Below, one piece after another: positions 58,237-64,000 of a stretch of DNA of 64,000 nucleotides. The stretch lies in contig CAJNDS010002539.1 in NCBI GenBank assembly GCA_905221605.1, positions 186,001 to 250,000 of the forward strand. The letters run 5' to 3'. The stretch's first letter is position 1. Each line of letters opens with the position of its first letter. Origin of the DNA: Symbiodinium natans. Lineage: Eukaryota > Sar > Dinophyceae > Suessiales > Symbiodiniaceae. The position numbers and the translations under genes are program-made. The notes beneath the pieces are model-generated. The model was given only the letters and a program-made list of their open reading frames with translations, was not told the DNA's origin and did no database searches.

Positions 58237-60200
58237 GAGAGAGAGAGTAGCTGTAGGAACTTTAGTAGCTTTGCCTGAAACACAAAGCGTGACAGCGCAG
58301 CAAGACGGCCAGCAAATTGCGCAGTAGGTATTGTTAAAGACAGCCTGCATGAAGTCCACACTGCATGAAGTCACCAGTCAAAACCCCATGAAGCCACGGC
58401 TCGAGCTCGTGCCACGCGTAGCTTCGCGATTGCGACGCCAGACCCCGTGACAATGCAGAAGGCGGGGTTCTGTAGAGAAGAGTAGCGGGTGTCGCTTGGA
58501 AGGTCCAGCTGTGTGTTGACTAAGTTGGAAAAGACATTCATCGCTACAATGGATGAGAGTGCGACATTTTTTAGCCCCCAGGTGGCCATCTTCGTCCTGG
58601 TGGCCCTCAGCCATGGATTGAAGTATGACGTCATCAAGGACGCAACCGACAAACAGCCAGGTTGCAAAGGCCGGAAGAGCCAAAGCAAGACGACTTGCTC
58701 CGAAGTGGCGGATGATGAATGCGACGGGACCTGGATTGAGCACGCGGATAGCATATTGCAGTGCAAGCTTACCAAATCCGGGTGCTTGTCTACGGGTCCG
58801 CTGTGCAAGCCAGTTGTGGGTCCCGGCATCGGCAAGGATGGCATCGTGGCTTGGTACAGGAGTGAGGATGCCGAGCCAGTCTGGAAGAGCAAGGTGGGCA
58901 GTTTGGAGGCCAAGGCGACCCATGGTAGCGTGGAGGTGAAGGTCGAGAAAGGAAATGGGGCTGGCAAGCCCGTGAAATACATCTATGGCAACACGAATGC
59001 ATACTATGACTTTGGCCCCATCCTGAAGAAGGGCTTCACGATTTGCTCTGTCAGCCGCTATGCCGGAGGCCACACGAACCGTGTTCTCCAAGCCAGCGGG
59101 ATGAACTGGTTGCACGGCCATTGGTCCTCTCGAACCGGCGTGGCACACTACCAGACATGGAACACTCCACACTCGGGACCGAACAACAAGGAATGGCTGG
59201 TGTACTGCGGCACCTCTGGAAAGAGGGTCATGAATGGCGCGGGGAAGAACATAGCCAACAACAAGGCCAATGATCTCACAAGAGACTACAACCTGGTGGT
59301 CAACACGCCTGGCGAACGCTCGGAGTTTGGCGTCATGGAAGTCATCGTGTGGAACAAGCATCTGAGCGAAGATGACATGGAGAAAGTCGTCGAGTACCTG
59401 AACGCCAAGCTCGAGCACGGCTCTTCCTAGACTCCTTGGCTCTGAGATGGCAAACGCGCTGCCCTGGCCGAAAACAACAAGTCCGGGTGCTGCAGTTGAA
59501 GACACTTTTTCCTCTGCTTGCTAACCTTTCCTTTAGGTGCAAACCATGGCATGATGAGCAGCACCAGCACTTCGAAGAAAGATGCCCTAAACCCTAAACC
59601 CTAAACCCTAAACCCTAAACTCGGGTTCAAGCAATCAGTGATCTCGCTCACCTTGCCAGGCCAGTGTAGAGGCCGCCAAGAAGCACCAGGTGCCTGACCA
59701 GATCTTGTCTTACACTGTTGGGTTAGGGTTTAGGGTTTAGGGTTTAGGGTTTAGGGTTTAGGGTTTAGGGTTTAGGGTTTAGGGTTTAGGGTTTAGGGTT
59801 TAGGGTTTAGGGTTTAGGGTTTAGGGTTAGTAGGGAATGAGGGAATGAGGTACCCTGTAGATTCCCTTGAAAATGATATATATATATATATAGGGGGATA
59901 TAGGGTACCTCATTCCCTCATTCCCTACTAACCAACAGCAAGTTTTGGCAAAAGCTCATTCCTTTAAGATTCCCAGCAGGGCTTCAAGGCATTATCAGGT
60001 GTACGACCCCGAAGCGCTAAACCCTAGACCCTAAACCCTAAACCAGGGAAATGCAGAGTGTCCGAAAAGTCAGCTAGGCGGGTGGCAAAACAAAAGCCCT
60101 AAACCCGAAACCCTACCTCTCCCCCCCCCACTCGCTCAGGCTGACCGCGCGGCCGCTAAGGCCGCCAAGGAGGCCCGCCCTCGCTGCCGACATGGTCTTC
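46996..60200 (+). CDS. Gene of many micro-exons encoding a Glu/Lys/Arg-rich helix
   Basis: Short plus-strand pieces, each behind an AG acceptor and all in the same charged style: 46996-47022 (SFAVKLQER), 47290-47330 (ATKALEEEAEKKL), 48138-48222 (PRRKEELKAAREKRNKDGS), 48937-49010 (EVNAEYRPKEGDYSKQHQL), 49262-49288 (ELKRGPGVR), 50295-50345 (AIKRALEAPSVRAP), 51301-51378 (MGKKDELVEKAQRQREEAEA), 52247-52300 (IAKELERREQEKE), 52839-52888 (ERQEAERQKREEQKKVA), 54173-54222 (VEEENRRKLEELQELQ), 54508-54545, 55147-55221 (AKERERVQREAAERRSSA), 55776-55812 (RRQAEKAEEAG), 56331-56393 (EMKKKEAETRDQRVKAP), 59660-59705 (ASVEAAKKHQVPDQ) and 60140-60200 (ADRAAAKAAKEARPR). The product would be a long single helix or coiled coil; a function cannot be assigned. 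Almost every intron holds telomere repeats. Two intronless genes lie between the last exons, so the final two pieces may instead be a separate gene. Confidence 0.5.
47130..47186 (+). repeat. TTTAGGG/TGTAGGG array
   Basis: Seven units. Confidence 0.9.
47350..47462. mobile_element. F9 element
   Basis: GGGGTCTCCGAACATCGGGGACCCCC...GCAGGACTCTC...GGGACCCAAAAAAGGTACCCCCCATTTCGGAAACC. Family F9 shares GGTACCCCCNATTTCGGAA. Confidence 0.65.
47550..47617 (-). repeat. CCCTAAA array
   Basis: Ten perfect units. Confidence 0.95.
47731..47840. repeat. Inverted telomere junction and TTTAGGG array
   Basis: CCCTAAACCCTCGACCC changes after TGG into GGGTTTAGGG and runs on for eleven units. Confidence 0.9.
47936..48126 (-). 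repeat. Longest CCCTAAA array of the window
   Basis: About 27 units, nearly perfect. Confidence 0.97.
48408..48513. mobile_element. F9 element
   Basis: GGGGGCTTACGATAAGAAGGGACCCC...GTAGGATTCCC...CCCAATACGGTACCCCCTAATTTCGGAATCCC. Confidence 0.65.
48640..48795. repeat. CACAGAGA microsatellite
   Basis: CACAGAGACA units, then CACACA, then GAAACACAC units. Open frames on both strands are by-products. Confidence 0.95.
49122..49227 (+). repeat. 57-bp tandem duplication
   Basis: CCAGTGCGTGYGAAKGGCC and the following 30 bases occur at 49122 and 49179 with two differences. Confidence 0.9.
49362..49471. mobile_element. F3 introner-like element
   Basis: CTCAGATCTTCCCAAGCCCC to GAGGGGTTTTGCACGATCTGGG. 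Confidence 0.85.
50190..50405. repeat. Opposed telomere arrays around a micro-exon
   Basis: CCCTAAA at 50190-50262 and TTTAGGG at 50350-50405 point away from each other around the exon 50295-50345. Confidence 0.9.
50751..50870 (+). repeat. TTTAGGG array
   Basis: Sixteen perfect units. Confidence 0.97.
51010..51280 (+). repeat. TTTAAGGG octamer array passing into TTTAGGG
   Basis: About twenty-five units of the 8-base form TTTAAGGG with GTCTAAGG variants; the last 70 bases are 7-base units. Confidence 0.95.
51380..51434 (+). repeat. TTTAGGG array joined to an exon
   Basis: Starts within two bases of the exon ending AAKKAR. Confidence 0.9.
51463..51574. mobile_element. F1 introner-like element
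   Basis: ACTTGGAGGTTCACGGGCAG to TACGCATGAACCTCCAAGT. Confidence 0.9.
51868..51966 (-). repeat. CCCTAAA array
   Basis: Fourteen perfect units. Confidence 0.97.
52465..52800 (+). repeat. CCCAAGGC-rich simple repeat passing into telomere-like units
   Basis: CCCAAGGCC units dominate to about 52670, then alternate with CCCTAAACCC and CCCAAGA. The Gly/Leu-rich minus-strand frames over it are artefacts. Confidence 0.85.
52891..53007. mobile_element. F3 element at an exon end
   Basis: CCCCGATCTTCCCC to GGGGGTTTTGGAAGATCTGGG, three bases after the exon 52839-52888. Confidence 0.85.
53165..53184 (+). repeat. Poly-G tract
   Basis: About twenty G after a run of T. Confidence 0.9.
53400..53940. other. 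Unique stretch without recognised gene
   Basis: Free of telomere repeats. T/G-rich on the plus strand, with overlapping open frames on both strands encoding Cys/Trp/Val-rich peptides unlike any family I know. Probably intron. Confidence 0.4.
54226..54300 (+). repeat. Degenerate TTTAGGG array at an exon end
   Basis: Nine units with TTAAGGG and TTTGGGG variants, starting four bases after the exon 54173-54222. Confidence 0.9.
54370..54447. mobile_element. F7 element, diverged
   Basis: GCCGGAGAAATTTCTAATAATTTTCCCTTATGGTCCC...ACCCCCCAAAGCCCTATTCCC. Confidence 0.65.
55222..55320. mobile_element. F3 element, shortened
   Basis: CAGATCTTCCCTGAATTAAGGAACCCC to AAGGGGTTTTTGGAACACTAGGG. Confidence 0.8.
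55327..55550. mobile_element. F1 element with a complete F2 element inside
   Basis: F1 left end TTAGAGGTTCATGGGTAG and right end CTGCCTGTGAGCCTCCAAGT surround an entire F2 copy at 55417-55526 (CCCAAAGAGCCCAATATTCC to GGATATTGGGCTCTTTGGG). Confidence 0.95.
56168..56285. mobile_element. F9-like element
   Basis: CCCAAAATAGGGGTCCCCCTTTATACCCC...AGGATCCCCTTCAAGGG...CTATTTCCGGAAACTCCCC. Confidence 0.5.
56470..56595. repeat. TA/GTAT microsatellite
   Basis: (TA)n, (TG)n and (GTAT)n runs. Confidence 0.9.
56690..56863. mobile_element. F1 left end, telomere array, then a complete F1
   Basis: GGAGGTTCATGGGTAG at 56690 is cut by TTTAGGG units (56706-56760). A full F1 (ACTTGGAGGTTCATGGGTAG to CACTACCCATGAACCTCCGAGT) follows at 56761-56863. 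Confidence 0.85.
56945..57041. mobile_element. F10-like element
   Basis: CCGGGAGTAGGCCC at the left and GGTTACTCCCGG at the right, with the F10 core CCTTAAAGCCAAAAAGGGTACCC. Confidence 0.7.
57273..58154 (+). CDS. Intronless LamG/ConA-like secreted protein, copy 1
   Basis: A 293-residue protein in a single exon. Residues 9-19 (PQVAIFILVAL) form a hydrophobic core of a likely signal peptide. Residues about 37-95 are Cys-rich (seven Cys, containing GCKGRKSQSKTTC). From GIVAWYRSED onward the sequence has the layout of a laminin-G/concanavalin-like beta-sandwich, closing with the typical EVIVWNKHLSEDDMEKV and a short helix. Such domains bind glycans or proteins outside the cell; the ligand is unknown. 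The start is the ATG shared by both tandem copies; the upstream frame is open but diverges. No introner or telomere unit occurs in the coding sequence, unlike all neighbours. Copy 2 follows 394 bases after the stop. Confidence 0.85.
   Translation: MDENATLYSPQVAIFILVALSHGLKYDVIKDATDKQPGCKGRKSQSKTTCSEVADDECDGTWIEHADSILQCKLTKSGCLSTGPLCKPVVGPGIGKDGIVAWYRSEDAEPVWKSKVGSLEAKATHGSVEVKVEKGNGAGKPVKYIYGNTNAYYDFGPILKKGFTICSVSRYAGGHTNRVLQASGMNWLHGHWSSRTGVAHYQTWNTPHSGPNNKEWLVYCGTSGKRVMNGAGKNIANNKANDLTRDYNLVVNTPGERSEFGVMEVIVWNKHLSEDDMEKVIEYLNAKLEHGSS
58206..58246 (+). repeat. GA microsatellite between the tandem genes
   Basis: (GA)n with one GC. Confidence 0.95.
58549..59430 (+). CDS. Intronless LamG/ConA-like secreted protein, copy 2
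   Basis: Same length (293 residues) and nearly the same nucleotide sequence as copy 1. I count five amino-acid differences, four of them in the first sixteen residues (signal peptide) and one I/V near the end. The repeated unit is about 1.28 kb and includes the upstream block GTCCACACTGCATGAAG...CAGTCAAAACCC and ten bases after the stop, so whole transcription units were duplicated. The concentration of changes in the signal peptide, with silent changes rare in the rest, suggests recent duplication or gene conversion. Confidence 0.85.
   Translation: MDESATFFSPQVAIFVLVALSHGLKYDVIKDATDKQPGCKGRKSQSKTTCSEVADDECDGTWIEHADSILQCKLTKSGCLSTGPLCKPVVGPGIGKDGIVAWYRSEDAEPVWKSKVGSLEAKATHGSVEVKVEKGNGAGKPVKYIYGNTNAYYDFGPILKKGFTICSVSRYAGGHTNRVLQASGMNWLHGHWSSRTGVAHYQTWNTPHSGPNNKEWLVYCGTSGKRVMNGAGKNIANNKANDLTRDYNLVVNTPGERSEFGVMEVIVWNKHLSEDDMEKVVEYLNAKLEHGSS
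59585..59622 (-). repeat. CCCTAAA array
   Basis: Five units, the first telomere repeat after the repeat-free tandem locus. Confidence 0.95.
59724..59826 (+). repeat. TTTAGGG array joined to a perfect inverted repeat
   Basis: Fourteen units ending one base before the inverted repeat at 59828. Confidence 0.97.
59828..59930. mobile_element. Perfect 29-bp terminal inverted repeat element
   Basis: The 29 bases at 59828-59856 (TAGTAGGGAATGAGGGAATG...) are the exact reverse complement of 59902-59930. The loop contains (AT)n. One copy in the window. Confidence 0.9.
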
Positions 60201-60402
60201 ATTCCCTGAACCTTAGGGTTCGGGTTTAGGGTTTTAGGGTTTAGGGTGTTGGGTGTTGGGTATAGGGTTTAGGGTTTAGGGTTTAGTCGGGCAATCTTTA
60301 ACCCATCCGAAACCCCACATGGGTAGACCCCCGCCCCCTGTCTAAGGGTAGTTACATGGTCTCTTAGTATGGTCCCTTAAAAAGGGACCCCTTATACACC
60401 CC

Positions 60403-60480
60403 TAAACCCTAAACCCTAAACCCTAAACCCTAAACCCTAAACCCTAAACCCTAAACCCTAAACCCTAAACCCTAAACCCT
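60403..60480 (-). repeat. CCCTAAA array
   Basis: Eleven perfect units. Confidence 0.97.
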
Positions 60481-60648
60481 TACATATCCTTCCCGTTTGA
60501 AGTGCCCAGACTTCAGAACCCTTAGAGCAAGGGACCACATTGAGGGACCCTATAACGACCCCAAGGCCTTGGGTGGTACCCAACCCTAAAACCCCAAAAC
60601 CCTAAACCCTAAACCCCTAGACCCTAAACCGCTAAACCCTAAACCCCT

Positions 60649-60742
60649 AAACCCTTAATTGAGGAATATGCCCAATTTCTACTCAGGATAAAGTTATGAA
60701 TTAGGGTGCATTCCTTAACTTAGGAGTTTTGGCAGATCTGGG
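60649..60742. mobile_element. F3 element, left end replaced by telomere repeat
   Basis: CCCTAAACCC continues into TTAATTGAGGAATATGCCC, so the terminal CCCAGATCTTCCAAAA is missing. The right end GGAGTTTTGGCAGATCTGGG is intact. Confidence 0.85.
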
Positions 60743-60909
60743 TAGACCCTAGGCCCTAGACCCTAAACACTAACCCTAAAAACCCGTGGTAGAAAACCGT
60801 AAACCCTAAACCCTAAACCCTAAACCCTAAACCCTACCCCCTAGATTTTGCCTCCCAAACCAGGCTGAGTCCCTCTATGGAGACATGCCACAGAGGGGGC
60901 CCCAGCATT

Positions 60910-61023
60910 GCTTGGAGGTTCATGTGTAGTTATCTGCAGGGTTACGAGCATGGTCACCATACTTACAACGCTATTCTTAGGGAACCCTAAACCCTACTTC
61001 TAAGAAGCTATAAACCTCCAAGT
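60910..61023. mobile_element. F1 introner-like element
   Basis: GCTTGGAGGTTCATGTGTAG to AAGCTATAAACCTCCAAGT, with one CCCTAAA unit in the right arm. Confidence 0.85.
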
Positions 61024-61647
61024 GAGGCTTAGTTATGGGGGTTTGTAGGGTTTGCGTTTCTATGTGGTTTAGCGGTCAGGGGTGTCAGGTTTAGGGTTTC
61101 GGGTTTAGGGTTTCGGGTTTAGGGTCCAGGGTGCAGGTGTTGAAGGGTGTCGGACTTTTTGAGGGCGCCTGTGTTGAGAGGCGCGAGTTTGAGTTTCAGG
61201 AGCTCCCTACACCATCGAAGCCCTAAACCCTAAACCCTAGCCCTAAACCCTAAACCCCAAAAACCCTAAACCCCTTTCAGGTGGAGGTCGGATCCTTGTG
61301 ATTGGGAATTTGTTTCGAGGTTATCACCAACACAGGGGCCATTCCTGCAAGCCCTTTTCAGAGGATGCCGGTTGGTAAATTAGGGTTTAGGGTTTAGGGT
61401 TTAGGGCTAGGGTTTAAGAGCGGGTGAAAGTGAAGTTCGGGTTTCCGAAACTAAGGGCACCCTTTTGGGGGGTGCCTTTAAGGGGATTCTCGTCTCGTTA
61501 GCGAAAGGAGCACCCCTGTTTTGGGGAAATTCCCATATACTCGTTGGCACGTACTTTCCGCTGATGCGCCCGGTACCCCGCCCCAGACCCACCCTTCCAA
61601 CCAGTTTCCCGGGAATTATGGCCGAACGGCTGATCTCTTATGCCGGG

Positions 61648-61745
61648 TTTAGGGTTTAGGGTTTCGGGTTTAGGGTTTAGGGTTTAGGGTTTAGGGTTTA
61701 GGGTTTAGGGTTTAGGGTTTAGGGTTTAGGGTTTAGGGTTTAGGG
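61648..61745 (+). repeat. TTTAGGG array
   Basis: Fourteen units. Confidence 0.97.
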
Positions 61746-62602
61746 TTCGGCCTCAACAAAGGGTTTCTGGTTTGGGCGCCCTGAACCCTCAACCCTAGAA
61801 CCCTGAAGCGCCAGCATCTCCCGTATCAAACACATCACGTTAGGGTTTAGGGTTTAGGGGTTTAGGGTTAAAGGAGCATAGCCAAGCTCGTTGCAAAAGG
61901 GTTACAGGTATGAGCCCAGGAACATTGCCAAATTAACCCAAACTAGTCGAACCATAATTGCAAACCGACAAGGCCAGACGCAGACTCCGCAGCCGCCTCG
62001 GAGGTCCCTCTTCCTTTGTTGGGTTTAGGGTTTCGGGTTTAGGGCTTTGGGGTTTAGGGTTTTGGGTTTCGGGTTTAGCCCAAATGGGTTTCGGGTTGTG
62101 CGTGTGTGTATCTATATATGAGACTGTCAATACAATATGATAGTGCAATGTACATGTTAGCTTGCCAAAAGCACACAGAGCCTTCATCATGCGAATACCC
62201 TGGCCTAGAAACCGAAAGCCACTGGACAACAATAAGTGACCCCTACCGCATACAAGTAGCATCCTAGAAAACCTTCGTGAGGAAAATCCATAGTGATTGT
62301 GAACCTTTCACCCTACATACATGCTCTGGAAGGAAGGCAGGTTAATTACACCAAGCAGTACAAGGTTCTACTCCGTGCTGCGTTGATACGTTCGAAGGTA
62401 TTCTCCAGCAAAACGCCCCAAATAGCAAAGCAGTTCAATGCAGCTTACCCACAAAACTTACGTGACCAGGGCTTGTGATTTGCCATGTTGGAAGATGGCT
62501 TATCCAAGACCCTGAACCCTAAACCCTAAACCCTAAACCCTAAACCCTAAACCCTAAACCAAGACTTTTGGAACCCGGGGCTGGCGACTTCGCTCTCCAC
62601 TT

Positions 62603-62701
62603 CTATATCCCCTTGGAGTTTTTTTTGTTTCTATTCATATAAAAAGCCAAGAGGATATTGAGAAATAGTGTTTTTTTATTAAGGTTCTAAGGGGAGCATA
62701 G
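62603..62701. mobile_element. F5 element
   Basis: CTATATCCCCTTGGAGTTTTTTTTG...AAGCCAAGAGGATATT...TTATTAAGGTTCTAAGGGGAGCATAG, the shortest and cleanest copy. Confidence 0.85.
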
Positions 62702-62769
62702 ACCTACATGCATCACAAGCACCAAAGCTTGCGATGTGTCGCGTTGGAAGATATGGGGTTAAAGAAAAA

Positions 62770-62855
62770 TTTCAGGACGCCTAAGACTCCCATACATAAC
62801 GACCCCAATAAGATACCCCTAATTTCGTAAACCCCCATATCCCAAGTATCTTCCG
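62770..62855. mobile_element. F9-like element, partial
   Basis: CCCCAATAAGATACCCCTAATTTCGTAAACCCCCATAT resembles the right part of F9. Confidence 0.45.
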
Positions 62856-63465
62856 ACCCAGGCATGCGGTTTTTTCATTTTGAAGATCGCTTCCCACCAA
62901 ATGTCTTCGGGACCACTCCTGCCCAATGTGTCAGCTGGGCGGGGTTCCGAAATAGGGGGTGCCCTTTGTCTACTATTTTTTGAAGCTTAAGAGCCGTTCT
63001 TTGGGGTTCTTTTCTCAAGGGAAACAGTATTACTTGAGGGTTCCGATGATACGGGCGGGAGCTCAAGGAACACGCTATGTTGACATTTTGAAGTTCAAGG
63101 GGTTTAGGGTTTAAGGAACGCCAGATTGACAGGACCACCTTGAAGTTAAAATCTGTCAATACAGTACTTGTTTCAAGACTGGATGCTTCAAAAGCATCTC
63201 GAAAGGGAGTTTTTGGTTCTTCATGTCTTTTTTTTGCGAATGGTTGCGGGAGTTAAAGGGTAAATTTGCTGGTACTTGTTTTAGCTCTTGTCTTGCAACT
63301 GGAGATCTTGTTTTCTAAACTGGGTGCTGCAACAACATAAGCATATACATATATATCTAGATATAGAATGTCTACATCTTTTTTTGTTTCGCAGGTGCGT
63401 ATATTTTTGCATGTGTGTATTTGTATATACGGAGAGACGATGTGTACACATACGCTCTCTCACTC

Positions 63466-63588
63466 TCATTCAGCTCGTGCAGAAATGTGCAGAAGTTACG
63501 CGTGTTGCCCATCCGATGTATGCTTCAATTAAAAGGTCCAGTACCCAACATGCTCAGAAAGCTTTCCTGAGGCTGGCTCATAAACTAG
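63466..63588 (+). CDS. Candidate exon of an unidentified gene
   Basis: The frame reads VQKCAEVTRVAHPMYASIKR and then helical QHAQKAFLRLAHKLG before an F8 element. Codon use and helix pattern look coding. No start, stop or family was recognised. Confidence 0.35.
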
Positions 63589-63702
63589 GGTCCCTCATAC
63601 TTTGGGATGATCCCCCTTCTATTAACGGTCCTTAAGAGGGATGAGAGCACCCCCCTATGAGAATCCCTATGAAGGACTGCTAGTATAAGGGCGAACATCC
63701 CA
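63585..63702. mobile_element. F8 inverted-repeat element
   Basis: GGTCCCTCATACTTTGGGATGATCCCCC...CGGTCCTTAAGAGGG...CTATGAAGGACTGCTAGTATAAGGGCGAACATCCCA. Confidence 0.8.
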
Positions 63703-63892
63703 ACCCTGAACCCTAAACCCTGAACCCTGAAACCCTAAACCCTAAACCCCACTGTGCACGCTGGGAGGCTGCCATGCGAGCGGCCGGGGAGAGAGGGCCG
63801 CAGGCAAGCATGTCGTTGCAATGCATTTCTCCTTCTAGCTCCGACGTTTACCGTAGCGGGGGGTTTTAGGGTTTAGGCATGTTTAGGGTTTA

Positions 63893-63981
63893 GGGTTACT
63901 GTCATATACCCTATATTGCTATAATCCCTATTTGGGTACATGAACCAAGCCTTGTAGGGTTCGTTCGGTCTCCGAGGTAGA
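63893..63981. mobile_element. F4-like element near the window end
   Basis: GTCATATACCCTATATTGCTATAATCCCTATTTGGGTACATGAACC...AGGGTTCGTTCGGTCTCCGAGG. Confidence 0.65.
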
Positions 63982-64000
63982 GGGGGGGGGTCTTCGTTTT

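Larger units (their letters stand above)
61024..63465. other. Repeat-rich stretch without confident gene
   Basis: Telomere-like arrays at 61085-61130, 61225-61275, 61380-61410, 61648-61745, 61840-61870, 62023-62080 and 62511-62560; an F5 and an F9-like element. The frame 62293-62478 (QVNYTKQYKVLLRAALIRSK) is open but unsupported. Confidence 0.5.

Noticed and set aside
1-64000. CRISPR-like arrays or bacterial operons
   Set aside because: Repeats are telomeric or transposon-like without regular spacers, and genes are split by introns; nothing prokaryotic is present.
1-64000. Dinoflagellate spliced-leader, tRNA or rRNA genes
   Set aside because: I looked for the conserved spliced-leader core and tRNA B-box patterns and found no convincing match on either strand.

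Overview
The window looks like nuclear DNA of a large, intron-rich protist genome, most probably a dinoflagellate. Reasons: the Arabidopsis-type telomere unit TTTAGGG is scattered in roughly a hundred short arrays in both orientations; coding sequence is broken into small GC-rich exons; many introns consist of one compact inverted-repeat element (introner-like); and one locus is a tandem pair of intronless genes. A green alga or plant is not excluded. No spliced-leader sequence, rRNA or tRNA was recognised. All reading was by eye, so exon ends are approximate unless a frame or splice site is stated.

Layout: 0.5-1.0 kb, two back-to-back palindromic 11-bp minisatellites. 1.4-3.1, 5.7-7.0 and 7.4-11.8 kb, three unidentified plus-strand genes. 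13.2-16.3 kb, an AdoMet O-methyltransferase of the acetylserotonin/plant small-molecule type in eight exons. 18.7-25.3 kb, an SR-type splicing factor (RRM half plus RS exons). 26.0-29.1 kb, exons of an unidentified protein with a hydrophobic segment. 30.2-35.5 kb, an unidentified gene whose first intron holds an antisense LINE-type reverse transcriptase fragment with telomere repeats at both ends. 38.2-42.6 kb, a complete PRMT9-like protein arginine methyltransferase in about 13 exons. 43.4-46.8 kb, Pro-rich and small helical exons. 47-60.2 kb, a chain of micro-exons encoding a Glu/Lys/Arg-rich helix. Inside its span, at 57.3-59.4 kb, lie two almost identical intronless LamG-like secreted-protein genes. 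60.2-64 kb is mostly repeats with one more likely exon.

The most unusual content is the relation between genes, introner-like elements and telomere repeats. At least a dozen inverted-repeat families recur at different loci, often exactly filling the gap between two exons that read on in frame, with 5-7 bp direct repeats at the junctions. Telomere arrays also sit between exons, and in several cases are flanked by direct repeats of 6-19 bp of the surrounding sequence, as if inserted at staggered breaks. Telomere arrays are found inside introner loops, replacing introner ends, and bracketing a retroelement fragment; introners are nested in introners. The sequence therefore suggests two layered intron-forming processes: transposition of inverted-repeat introners, and capture of telomeric DNA at chromosome breaks.

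The recognisable genes (PRMT9, whose known animal substrate is a splicing factor, and an SR protein) belong to RNA processing, but nothing in the window shows that they form a pathway with the introners.
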